Part shown: positions 35,800 to 46,859 of the stretch, one piece after another
How positions within the stretch are numbered: position 1 is the stretch's first letter
Layout of the letters: each line of letters begins with the position of its first letter
Assembly (NCBI GenBank): GCA_037576195.1
Contig: CM075102.1
Span: 4,526,001-4,590,000, forward strand
DNA: 64,000 nucleotides
Reading direction: 5' to 3'
Source of the DNA: Phytoseiulus persimilis
Lineage: Eukaryota > Arthropoda > Arachnida > Mesostigmata > Phytoseiidae
Program-made: the position numbers and the translations under genes
The notes under the pieces: generated by a model
Told to the model about the DNA's origin: nothing
Databases searched by the model: none
Seen by the model: only the letters and a program-made list of their open reading frames with translations

Positions 35800-37900
35800 A
35801 TTTATTCAACGCAATAACGGAGCGCCAGCGGTCGCAACACAGGGTATCGTGGGCGAGTATCAGAAACAAATTAGGCGAATCAATCAGTAATAACGAAACA
35901 AGCTCGGCCCAAGAAAGAGAGCACAGTTGTCACAGTCACTCGATCGTTGCTGCGAACGAGAACCGGCCCCCGGGAGTTGCCACCGGAGAACGAAGAGGAG
36001 CAATAAGTTGCAGATTCTCCAGATCCTCAGAGGTACGCAACAATATTTATCCGTAGGAAGCATCGCCACCGAGAAGGCTCGGGGTTGAAGGGGCGAGGGG
36101 GCGGGGCATTGCGAATGTTAAACTTTTCCTTCCAGACGTGTCCGAAGAGGCAAGCGACCCCGATGCGATCCATCGCACTCGAGTTGTGATCCGCCTCATT
36201 GGGGCTCGATCCACCGGTCGGAACGAATCAAGCACTCTGTCCGGTGGGATGATACAATTGTAGGGAGGAAATTAATCACAAATACACAGAAGCTCCTGTT
36301 CGGAGCTCATCCCCTGCGGGCCGAGCCTCGGCCCCGGCTCTACAGCTGTTGCCGCTCCTGCGCTCGCTGTGACCACCTCGAGCGCCCACATCCAGCCGAG
36401 ATCGGAGTGAGTGGAGAGAATGAGCAGGAGATAACGGAAGATAGAGGTGTACTCGGGGACACGGGTGCAGATAAATGGTGAGAGCAGGGTATGACAATCG
36501 GGACGCCCATTACCTGTGGGTGGGACGGGATACAAATGATTTCTCCCGCGTTGCCTGCCCTCCTCGTCTCCATTTCTTCGCGATATTGCCGCCGCACACT
36601 TGAAGCAATTTTCCGCAGCGTCGCTGTCGAATCGTCGCGATCTCACCCCGCAGCGTCGACTGGCTGGCTGACTGACGGTCGCTGCGAGAGGAGTTCTGAT
36701 CTCCAGCTCCTCGAAGCTCCCATCATATCTTTCAACTCGCGCAATCAGCGTCCGTTTTCGTTCTCTTTCCAGAGGCGGCGGGTCGAATGGTGCTCTTGAA
36801 GCTGCCTCACCCGAAACTTGTTAAGCTATGACTGGCATCCTCGTTGTTCGCGAGTCAGACCTACCGAGCGTCAAAGCAGCCAGTCACACTTACTTACGCT
36901 CGCACATAGTCAGCCGTGGGCACCATAAGACCGACGAGAAGAGCTAAAAAAAATGCGAGTGCTCCTCGTTGACCTTTGGCAGGCACTCGAGCAGTCTGCA
37001 ACAATCGCACACTTTGTTCAAGTCGTCAAAGATCTGAGAGAAGCCAAGTGGAATCTATGAGATTCCTCGCGCTTAGTCGCTCGGTCGGTGCGTCGTCAGC
37101 CAGTCGTCTCCTCCCGTGCTTTTTTCCTCCGTTCGTTTCTGTTGTGTTTGTTTGTCGTCGCCCAGTCTGAAGGGGCCGCACTCGACGAAAGCTTCGATTT
37201 CATCGTCTCTAGAGAATCCAACGAGAGCAGTGGGGCAGAGCGCGGCTCGCCTTGATGTTGCTTCGCCGGATATTTCACCGTTTCGAGAGTTTCGTGATAA
37301 CGGCTAAGAACACATGTAGCTTGGACAGGGACTGGATGGTGCTCGTTTACGAGAGGCACGCCTCCGCTTTCGCGCACTTGCCCCCTGGAACGGAGTTTCG
37401 TCTCAAGAATCGATGGGAACAACGGTCTCCCACGCGGTGGAACGATAGTTCGCGAGGGGGAAAATCCGGGGCAGATGCAATCCTGTGGTCACAGCGAAGA
37501 CGCTCGTTAACCTAACAATGTCAAAGGCATCTGACTCGGCCGTTCGGTCTCATTACTTCACCACTAATTGCACAGAACTACTCGTTCTATGGCAGCCGTT
37601 TGCGGAATGTTTGTCAACTGAGGCTCCTCGTATTTGTGTCCAACGAGTCGAAAACGCCCCCGGAAAAGGAACAGGACCCGGGATGCTCCGCGAGCCCGCT
37701 GAGGATATTTCGTTCGTTCCGATTCTATATTACTTGAGGTTGTTGGCGAATCAACATTGATGTTAACGACGCTAAACCGACGGAGGCGAGTGCGGCTTCC
37801 ACTCACTCAGGCAGCCAGGATGAGTCGAAATTCGCCAAGACAAACAACGCTTCTAGATTTATGACTGGAAGCACATCCACTCGAGAGCAGCAGCTGGAAT
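35800..37900. other. No gene recognised
   Basis: The longest frames (124 codons, minus 36272-36646; 108 codons, minus 37096-37422) have no recognisable motif. No repeats of note were seen. Confidence 0.45.
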
Positions 37901-39320
37901 GAGACACAAAAAATAACATCTGAGAAAGACACAACATCTTGAAGGGCGCGAAGCACTCGTGGTACTGACTCCGAATCGAGCGCCGGATTCTGGATTCTGG
38001 GATTCATCCTAGAACGACGGTCGTCGAGCTAATCACTGTGCACAGTGTGAAGTTTGAGCTGCGACATTTCGATCGCAAGCTCTTGAAAAACTGCATCTTC
38101 TCCATTTCTAATTTTGACCATCAGATCAGAATCACGCTTTCTAGAGCTCGTTGGAGTTTTTCGCGATTCCCCCATGGTTCCTAGAAGAATGGACCAGGAA
38201 ACCATTTCTCAACCGATTTCGGAGTATGAAAAAGGGGGAGAATTCATTTTGACCCCTTATCTACGGAACGCTTGCGCAAATCGCTCTCGAATTGGAGAAA
38301 GGGCAGTCAGTGCGAGATACTCCTGAATTCAGCCCTCCAACTCCCGTTCCAAGAACTACCCATCAAGGATAGATTCACCTCGATAGGATGGACTTTGACC
38401 GAAATACAGCTCCAAACCCGGAAGCCATCAAAATGTTGCAGCTCGAAATACACACCCTGTGTTTGGGAAGGCTTCGGCACAGCGCGAAACATCGATCTCG
38501 TAAAACATGGAGTCTCAGTCCACTTCGATAATCTTCGGAGTCGGTCATCAGTGAACTTTCGCCCACACTCTCGCCGCGAACAAACGGCATAAATGCGGAG
38601 TGAGCAACGTTGACGGTGATTCAGCTCTTCTCGCAGAAGAGCTCCTCACTCCGTTGGCGCTCGTTCTCCATGAAGACTATCCCACTTCGTTGTCTTCTTT
38701 CTCCCATAAAGACCTCCCCGTATGATTTCCTATTTCTGAGGCTAAAATGCATTCCTGAGAGCTGGAGGTCTGTGTCGGAGTCAAACCCGGGTAAAGTTCG
38801 AATGTTTTATCTTCATTCAGTTTCTGAATAGTGTATCAAGATGATCTCATCTGAAAAGTGTTTCCTCCGACTGCGTTCTCTACATATTCCATGAAGCGAT
38901 TTGACAAGTGAGCATTCCTTTACGGTCCTCTGTGGACTGTTGAGTTTCGAGAATGGCACATATGGTCTTCTTGACTGGCCGAACACATCCACCGTGGCTT
39001 GTTCTAACTGTTGAAGGAGGGAGAGTGCAACGTGAGACACGAGTCGAGAAGATCAACACCGCTAACAACAACAGCGGCGGCAGCGACACCAGCGATAGAA
39101 CCCTGGAAACAGTGGTCGGCCATTGTTGTGCGTGTTCCTGTTGTTGGAGAGAGCTGGAACAGAGCCGTGGAACAGCAGCTCCCATACAACAGCTCGACGC
39201 CCGCGGAGAGGGCGCACATCTGTGAAATCTGCTCGCTGCTTTTCCCGATGATTCTTCTTTCTTCGAGGTGTCGTCGTCGAAAGTCCGAAAAGAGGAGGCC
39301 CCGATCAATCGACCGGCCGA

Positions 39321-39341
39321 ACGACCGACCGACCGACCGAG
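39321..39341. repeat. (GACC)n microsatellite
   Basis: About five units of GACC/ACCG in tandem: ACGACCGACCGACCGACCGA. Confidence 0.85.
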
Positions 39342-39712
39342 AGAAGGGAAGAGATGCCAAAGAGGAGATCAACCATTCGGAAAGCGACGGAGAATCTACA
39401 AACAGCTTGCTTTCACGCCGGCTCGCTCGCACAGCAGTAGCCCACCGATAGATAGCCGGACCGACCGCGCAACCGAAAGGACCCGCCCGTCTTGGATAAC
39501 TCCGCAAGCATTTCTTCTTCCACTCGAGGCGGGGAAGGAAGAGAAATAGCGGACGTCAGATTGTCGCCGCACAAGCGGGCCTGAAAGTCCTCGAGGTCTG
39601 ACTCCCGGCTGTCGTGGCCGTCGTCGTTGTCAATGTTCGTGGGTGTCATGCCCGTTTATTCAAACCACGTCCTGTTCGATCTGCGCTGTGGCCTCCAGTT
39701 ATTTCCTCGACG

Positions 39713-40183
39713 ATGTTTCCGACTCTGCGAGCAGCCGTTCGCCCAAGGTGGCACCGGTCCTCCCCAACAGCCGAATGGCCCACACTCTGTAACTCCGTAT
39801 TCTCTCAGGAATCTCCATCGTCTCGTGTGGCCTTCAAAGAAGATTCGGAGCGACTCCACATTGGCGCTCTCACCTCGAGACCATTGGCAACTAACGCGGC
39901 CGGCGAAGGCCGTTGCCAATCAAGGTCGGGGCCTAGGAACGAAGTTGACGTATCCTCGATGCATCGCTCACTTCTTGGATTGACCGAACGGCTTCTTGAG
40001 ATGAACGCCTCTCGCCGATTCCTGATTGAATTCGTCTTCTCAAGAGAAATGAGGCGCTCAAAGTCGAAACAGTCCATCCTCGAGAGGGGGTATTTTCTCA
40101 AGTCTCCTGGTGATTGTCCAGGAATCCAAATTCATCGGAAACAGCTCACTGTGGGATATTTTCCGGTTACTGTGGTAACCTAG
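39713..40183 (+). CDS. Open frame with basic N-terminus, unknown
   Basis: From the ATG at 39713 the frame runs 156 codons; the frame itself is open from 39614. The first residues (MFPTLRAAVRPRWHRSS) are basic and lack acidic residues, like a mitochondrial presequence. The middle is serine-rich, and the C-terminal part has a plausible helix (SLLGLTERLLEMNASRRFLI). Length alone is compatible with chance. No homologue comes to mind. Confidence 0.2.
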   Translation: MFPTLRAAVRPRWHRSSPTAEWPTLCNSVFSQESPSSRVAFKEDSERLHIGALTSRPLATNAAGEGRCQSRSGPRNEVDVSSMHRSLLGLTERLLEMNASRRFLIEFVFSREMRRSKSKQSILERGYFLKSPGDCPGIQIHRKQLTVGYFPVTVVT

Positions 40184-41259
40184 GTACGAAAGGTCTAGTT
40201 CGATTCTTCTGAAGAGTCGAGATCGCCAAGTGAGCAGAGTGGTGATCGTTCAGCGGCAGCAATAGTGGTTGTTGCCGATGAAAAAATTTCGCTGACGAGC
40301 CCACCAGGAGGAAGATTGGGGGCCTCTCCATCTCGAAACTCCGAGCTGGATGACGGGAGGGATTTGTTGTTGCCACGCCATCGATGATGTGATCAGAGTG
40401 TGTTTTCTTTGGGGACATCTTGGAAGCATGTGGGAAGAACTCAAAATCGCGGATCTGTTTGGATCGAACCAGACAACTTACGATCCGCTGGATCGCTGAA
40501 GCTCAAGTGGGCAAAAAGTTGTCGAATATCTGTCCTGGAATAAACATGAAACTCGCCGGTGACAGATCGGATGGTATCGGTTCTGATTCCACATCATCGA
40601 TCGGTTTCTCCCGCCTTCCATGTTTATTCCAACGGAATCCCTGACAACCTGTCACAACGATACTCGATTCTTCGGTGGTGAGCATTCCGTCATCACGTTC
40701 ATTCTGAGTCAGCTGGAGAAAGGAAGGGGTTCGCGTCACGAAATCAATTTTTCTTGTATTCCTGCCAAGAGTTCTTTCCAGTCAACGCGTTCAAAGATTT
40801 TTCAAGAAAGTGAACTTGAACTTCGATCGTGAACGCGAATCCAACCAAATGGGTCGTCAAGCTGCCATGGCGCTTGGACGAGTGCTCCATCAACGCCGAT
40901 ATGGTTACATTCTCGCGCAGCGTCCCGATATGAGAAGAAAGGTGAAAAAAAACTGTCACCACCACACTTTTGTCGGAGTTCGTCTTTCACGGAGGACCGA
41001 ACTTCGAAAATTGACCAGGGGGTCGGCCGTGGAGCTTCGACGACACTGACAATTTCTGACGTTTCGCTAGCCGAGCGTCAAATTGATTCGAACAGTTTGA
41101 TGGAATTCTTCCTCATCGATCCTGCACCCAGCGGTAGGAGACAAGTTCTCGGAGTAGTCTTTATGTACGCTGATACCCGGCGCATCCGATTGTCGTTCAC
41201 CGGAATTCCTGAATCCGACGATTCAGGTCCTGATCACGATGGGGGAAACGAACGAGGGA

Positions 41260-41726
41260 TCAGGATGAGGAAACGAACATTGGCATCGCACACCTATCAT
41301 ATGATATGTTGTTTAACGAAGTGAGACCAGTCAACGAGAACGGTCTCCCGTCGTTATCTCTCATTTTTCTCGAAGGCCTCCGCGTATTGGTACTTTTTTC
41401 CTGTCGCGCTGCTACAGTGAAACGCAGGCCTGCGCTGGGACAAACTACTCCTGTGATGATCTGTTGATCGAGTGTGATATTTTGGTCGTTATTAAGATGC
41501 CGAGCTTGGACTCCTATTCTCCGAAATCTGCCCGCCATACACCGATGGAAAAAATCGAAATCGCTCCCTGGAGGCTTGGAGCGAATGCGCCCCCAGCAGC
41601 GGAGTCTATGCCTTGAACGAATACGCCTTCTTCATCAAAAACCAGTGAGCCCGGCAGCTCGTGGGTCCCCTGTCTCCGAATGGAGTCATTGGAGTCATCA
41701 ATCACCGTGACAAACTGCAGAGTCAT
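41260..41726 (-). pseudogene. Coding-like frames on minus strand, possibly one frameshifted gene
   Basis: The first minus-strand frame (41726 down to 41514) starts at an ATG and gives a 70-residue peptide with G-rich first codon positions, as real coding DNA has. It includes the segments TLQFVTVIDDSNDSIRR and GSLVFDEEGVFVQGIDSAAG. It is overlapped at its end by a second frame (41538 down to 41260, 92 codons) in a different phase. This could be one coding region broken by a frameshift near 41540, two exons, or coincidence. I do not recognise a family. Confidence 0.25.
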
Positions 41727-42095
41727 CTTCAATCACTAATTCCGTTGAGGACATGGTTTCGTCGTTACAAGTCAGTCACACACTCGAACGTCCTAAATGA
41801 TGATATATCACTGCACTCAAGTTCGGAGTCAAGTTTTTAACTTGAGCCGCGGCTCTCCTCCCTTACCTTGAACTTCTCTGCTGCGCGGTGTCTCTTAATA
41901 CTCGCTCGGGCGGGAACTAGCAGGCACTTCATGCTTCTCCGTCCCGATGCGCACCCTAAGAAATGAGGGACCGGAATAGTAATTTGCTCGCTAAATGGAT
42001 GTTTCGGATACCGGCTCGAGGCAGCGTTGTACAAGCGTTTTCCATTTTTCGTTGCATCCTCAGCCGGTAGGAGAAAACGAGAAAGCCATTATAAA

Positions 42096-42108
42096 GATCG
42101 ATCGATCG
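42096..42108. repeat. (GATC)3 run
   Basis: Three tandem GATC units followed by G; self-complementary. Confidence 0.8.
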
Positions 42109-43929
42109 TTTCATCGCTCGCCCGCTCGGTTTTCGACCTGAAGTCGCGGTACGAGAGTTCACCTGAGCCCGCGCAGTCCAATAGTTTTGAACCTTGACAA
42201 GTAGAAGATTTAGGACGGCGAGAACGAGTCCAAGGGAGGAGCGGAACGACAAATCGGAACCGGCTGCCGGGGTTGCTGCTGCGCAAAGTGTCATGTGTGG
42301 CTGGCGAGCATAGATCACGCTGGCAGCAAATCTCCACCTGCATAGTAGCGATTGCCCTTCAAATGGAGGATGCCGACCCGTTGATCGTTTGGTTGGTCGA
42401 TGGACGATGAATCGAGCCGGGTTCAAGTTCGAGCTGGCGTGCCGGCGGAGCGGAGGCAGAACAGGCTGATATCGAAATTGCACGCTTGCCATCCCGCCAC
42501 CCGCCACCATGAGAGTGGGTCGGCGAGCGCAGGAGAATGCAGCGGGGCAGGATAGAGGAGAAAATTGCGGCACCTGGCATCACAATCGGAGGTATGCGAG
42601 CCGGAGAATTATAGTTGGGATAGAATTTCAAACTAGAGAGCGAATAAAGGAAAGAAGGATCTCATCGTGAAGCTCGGGCTCGAACCTCCCCCCACCCCCC
42701 TCACTCGTTTCCAACAATAATTACACCCGACGGGGCGCCCTGGGAACATGTATGAGAGAAATTCGCGAGGGGTTTTGTTGGTATGAATAGGACTGGGGAA
42801 CGGAAGGACGAACGAGAAGGTAGCTGGGGTCTGGGTGGCGGGCAGAGGGGAGGGGGCGGATCGAGTGGGAGCCTGAGTGGAAATAGACATCAATTCAAGG
42901 GAGCGCATTGGGACGTAGATCAATGATTTGCTTTATAACGAGCCGCGTCGGGCGCTTCACATACGAGTCGTTGGATGAAACATTTCCCATACACGCGGCT
43001 CGTATGTACACACTTCCTTTTACATACCAGGCTACATGCATGATCGATATGAACTCTCGCGCCGTTGTGAGGCGGCAGGGTACCGAGTGATCCGACAACC
43101 AACTGGAAGGGAGATAGAGGGGGAGAGGGACTGAGCGCCGATCGTCGGACTCGATCGCAGGTCGCTGTGTTTTGAAAGAAGTATGATGTTTATATGGAGC
43201 TTAGGTTAGGAGCCGCGCTCAACCATTGAAGAGAGTTTTGAATAAAATTCAGAAGCTGATTCATCGCTGTATGAGCATAACTCTATGAGCTATCGCGAGC
43301 CACTGAGAGCTTTGCGCACACATATGAAAACAGTGCACGGCTTTGGTCATTGTCCCAGTGTTGTTCTTCTCCTCCTCCGCCAGGCTTTTGGCGCGATTGA
43401 TATTCAAGGCTTTGAGTTTTTCCTCCAATTTTTTAACGCGCTGCCAATCCGTAGACTAGAACATGAGCCACATCGCTGACACTTGCTACTACAATGGATC
43501 GGAGCTTTGGGATAACACGGCTTAGGCTGCCACATGCTTCGGATGGCGTGGAATAACATCAGGCCGCCATGTTCTGAAATTTCATCAATCACCAATCATG
43601 GGAGCTCGTTCTTTTTCAATCGTTTGAAGCTTGAATTCCCGGGGTGAAGACGGAATGCGGACATGAACCAAAGTACTTCCGAGTCTGGCCATGAGAGCGA
43701 AGCGTTGGTGCGAGATTGAACACAGCTGAGATTAGGTGATTTTTGGTTTCGATCTCGACACGGAGTTGAAATCTTTTTCATGCGACCTCCGGTTGACAGA
43801 CGCCGCGAAGCGTTTCCGTCGATGGGAAACGGACGGGACGGCCCACTGGTTGACTCAAGATCTTACTTAGCCTGTCTTCTACGGACGTCGCTGCCATGGC
43901 GTTTGTGGTGTGCGAACGGAGCCGTTTTC

Positions 43930-44255
43930 CGATTTCCGCTTTGCTCCTCTCGATTCCAATCATTCCCCATGGCTGCCTCCCACTCCCTCTTCCCCTTCAC
44001 CCTCGTTTCCCCTTCTCTATATGCTGCTCCCCACTTCGACTCTTTCTGTCACTCCATGTCCCCTCTCCTTCTAACTTTACCTCGCGATCTTCCGCTCATT
44101 TTCTCTATCTCTCACTGGCTCTCCCTGAATTCCAGTCATTTTCCATAGTTCAGTCTATCTAACAGCCCCTAACTCCGTTTTTCCCTCGCTCTCCTCCTCC
44201 CCTCTGCCTCTTACTCTCTCTATTTCTCTCTCTCTCTATCCCTCCAGTCCGTTCT
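43930..44255 (+). other. Pyrimidine-rich tract with (CT)n
   Basis: Over about 320 bases the plus strand is dominated by C and T, with TCTCTCTCTCTC runs at 44214-44240. It ends in CCCTCCAG at about 44250, which would make a very strong 3' splice acceptor. The open plus-strand frames across it (43780-44162) are a consequence of stop-poor pyrimidine composition. Promoter-associated or intronic origin are both possible. Confidence 0.55.
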
Positions 44256-44399
44256 GGGAGTCGTCGGGTCGGCTGCGGACGTATCTTTTCCGAGGATGAA
44301 AACCGGGGGGCTTGGGACTCGGGCGACACTTAATCGTCTCCGAGAGTTCCTCATATGAGGGACCGAGCTGATGAGTCGGCGTTTTCCCCGGGGAATCTC

Positions 44400-44555
44400 A
44401 TGCTAGGCAGCCAACGAGCTGGGAAGCTAGCTGCTGGCCTTCTGCTGCTACTGCTCCTTCGACCGTCTCCCCTTCCCGACCGGTCCCTGTTGGCCCCTCC
44501 GGCCTTCCACGGGACCCCGACCGGTCTCCCCCGAATTAATCAATCCCTAGCCTAA
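44400..44555 (+). CDS. Short ORF with signal-peptide-like start
   Basis: From the ATG at 44400 the peptide has a short basic region (GSQRAGK) followed by a hydrophobic core AAGLLLLLLL and then a proline-rich polar stretch, the classic layout of a secretory signal peptide. An in-frame ATG also exists at 44355. The frame stops at 44553-44555; if it were a first coding exon, it would have to splice before that stop, but nearby GT sites (for example after GACCG) are weak. Leucine codons CTGCTGCTACTGCT could also be simple-sequence DNA. Context: about 150 bases after the pyrimidine tract. Confidence 0.2.
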   Translation: MLGSQRAGKLAAGLLLLLLLRPSPLPDRSLLAPPAFHGTPTGLPRINQSLA

Positions 44556-45777
44556 CTCGCCGGTGCGTCCGGCCGGAGCTCCTCTTGGGGATTCGGGTTC
44601 AAGAGCTGCCGGCGAGACTCCCTGTTCTCGAAGCCGCCGCCGGTACCACAGCAACCGCCGCCATACAGGTATACAGAGCCTACTCGGAGCAGCCTCCACT
44701 CTCCTCTGTTACTGTCTCCTGGGAGTAGCTACTTATTGTTAGCTCTCCTCCTCTCCTCTCTCTCTCTCCGAGTTTTAAAATAGGAATTGCCGAGGTTGGC
44801 CGGAACGAGGAGAATAACGGGCCTTTGTATCCAGTGCTGCGAATCGCAGAGGTGTGTGAGTGGAACGGGAGCGCTCCTTCGAGTTTGCCCGCTCGGCTCG
44901 CGGAGGAGCTCGAACCCCGCGCTGCCGACTGTCGGCTCAGCACTGAAAGCTTGAGTTCTTCATAACGATGTATTCCACCCTTCCGGCTAAATATCCGCGA
45001 GCGTTTCCTGTCCTTTGAACTCTTTCTGCGCCTCTCGTAGCGGGTTCCCGTCTTCCCTGTCTCTGTTCAAAGCGAACACATTTATACTTGAACAGCGACG
45101 GGCATTCATTAGTTGCAACGGTTGTCTCCCCGCCGACGAATGTCAACCACTGCCTAGGCAACGAATGTTTGGACAAATGAACTCCTACGCGATCCACATT
45201 CGCGAGGCTTCCGCTCGAACGGGAGAGCTCTGGGACTCTGTTGAGCAAATATCGATGTTCTCCGATGAGTAGGAGTCATCTTGGGATTACAGCGGGAACA
45301 CGCGCGACCTTCAGCTGTCGATACGGAGTCCGCTTACGGTGAGCTCACGTGACCGAGCTGGAGGACCGAAAAGCGTTGAGGGACGTGGATCGAACCGAAG
45401 CAAAATTCTCGCTCCTTCCACAAGAATCGAGGGATCGTTCGGGGGTCGTGTGGTGGGATCGGCACGATTCGCAATAACTTCGCTATGGCGGAGTAATTTC
45501 AGAAGATATTCGGGGTGGTTTCCGCCTGACGTACTTTTATCTGTGGCTGCGTTTGACCTGACATATCGTGCAGCCATGAAAAGTTTGTTCGGTGTGTTGT
45601 TGCCACCGATCCGCTTCCCGTCCCCGATTCAGCGAGGCACCCATCTCAGCCATCTCGGAAACCAACGCATGGGAGCGATGTTTCCCGAATGGGGCGATTC
45701 GAAAATGCGAAGAAGGAAAAATACTCCCGACCCGTTTCTTGAAGCCCATTTCGGAGCAATTATTCATGGCTTGAGGA

Positions 45778-46623
45778 ATGGCTGTCGTCCCTGAAAAAAT
45801 AGAAGTAAGAACACGAACTTTGCTTCCCTCACGTGAACTAGGCGCGGCACGCGTCAAACAAATTCCTGCAGCCTGTGTCAGAAGGAACGAGTGCGCAAAA
45901 AATATCGCAAGGCGGTATTTATTTAATAATTTGATCCCACGCCTTGTTTTGTCTGAGCAGGGAGCGACGAGAGGTCGGGAACGAGCGGCAGAACAAAGTG
46001 GGATAGAGCTCGTGGAGGGTTGCCGCACCCGCGCGTACCCTGCAGCTGCTGGCGAGCTAAGATACCCGCGGAGTCGGGTCGGAGGCTTTTATCGCGGCAA
46101 CTTCCACGCGAAATGCCTCCTCGTGCTTGAACGAAATTATTTAAACAATGACTCAATAGCGAGTATCGAAGCATCAGAAAGTCAGCGGCGACGCCTTATT
46201 GTTTGCATGCTATCTGACAGTGCCAGCCAAGCAACCCGATCTTCACCATCGGGCGACAGTTCTTTGGAGCAGGCTCTAGCCTGCACGATTCGAGGATTGA
46301 ACAGTGACGGATGGAGCTCCCGGAGGATTCGCACGCTGGTCCATCTTTTCCCCACTTCGGAGGTTGTTCCCTGGAACAAGTCGGGAGAGCGCGTGCACAC
46401 ATTCATTTGCTCGGAAGGTGCGGATCTACGCGACCGAGCTCGGAAAAAGGGCTCCGAGAGCTCTTCGGTGGCCGACTACGTGAGTGTCGAACCCGGCGGT
46501 CTGTCTCCGACCGGACAGGACACCACGAATGGAATCCGACTCGAGGGCAGACCCCACTTCGTCGTGGAGGGGAAGATGCCTCGCTTGGAACGTTCAAGTG
46601 GATGTCGTTGCATTAGAAGATGA
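45778..46623 (+). CDS. 281-codon open frame, unknown product
   Basis: This uninterrupted ATG-to-stop frame is longer than chance predicts for this composition; I estimate only a few hundredths of such frames expected per window. The peptide is arginine- and serine-rich, with segments such as NIARRYLFNNLIPRLVL and CLLVLERNYLNNDSIAS, and no obvious membrane spans or domain. A TGA lies two codons upstream, so the start is fixed if it is a gene. Against coding: codon usage is not distinctive, and two minus-strand frames (45537-46028, 46182-46406) overlap. It may be an exonless gene, a transposon relic or chance. Confidence 0.3.
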   Translation: MAVVPEKIEVRTRTLLPSRELGAARVKQIPAACVRRNECAKNIARRYLFNNLIPRLVLSEQGATRGRERAAEQSGIELVEGCRTRAYPAAAGELRYPRSRVGGFYRGNFHAKCLLVLERNYLNNDSIASIEASESQRRRLIVCMLSDSASQATRSSPSGDSSLEQALACTIRGLNSDGWSSRRIRTLVHLFPTSEVVPWNKSGERVHTFICSEGADLRDRARKKGSESSSVADYVSVEPGGLSPTGQDTTNGIRLEGRPHFVVEGKMPRLERSSGCRCIRR

Positions 46624-46740
46624 CGAGTTCCATCGTCTCGTCTTGTAACTAATCTCTGGATCAGGTTTTGTCTCATGCAGAGTTGATCGTCTAGACTCTG
46701 GCTGGCAGCATATTCACCAGAGCCAAGCCCAGTAGATCGC

Positions 46741-46856
46741 AACTACTACTATTATTTATATTGATCATCATAATACCATCACATGAATCATAAATCGAAT
46801 ATCTCATGAATATATTTCATATATTTAATAATGATATAAAATCATTATTATTACCA
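46741..46856. repeat. AT-rich island with perfect hairpin
   Basis: This block of about 115 bases is roughly three-quarters A+T, in sharp contrast to its surroundings. It contains a perfect 10-bp inverted repeat, TAATAATGAT (46826-46835) and ATCATTATTA (46841-46850), with a five-base loop, and several ATAT/CATGAAT words. No coding potential is seen. It may be a degenerate microsatellite, a matrix-attachment or replication-type element, or the insertion scar of a small transposon. Confidence 0.6.
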
Positions 46857-46859
46857 TGG

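Noticed and set aside
41956-42573. 205-codon minus-strand frame
   Set aside because: No recognisable domain, no codon-position bias seen by eye, and length within the range expected by chance for this stop-poor composition.
42672-42690. B-box-like GGTTCGAGCCC on the minus strand
   Set aside because: Isolated 11-mer match without tRNA structure.
44364-44398. Hammerhead-ribozyme-like CTGATGAG with flanking GAG...CTC
   Set aside because: The second conserved box should be GAAA followed by stem III. Here it is GAAT, and the putative stem II closes with a G-G mismatch, so the catalytic core is not satisfied.
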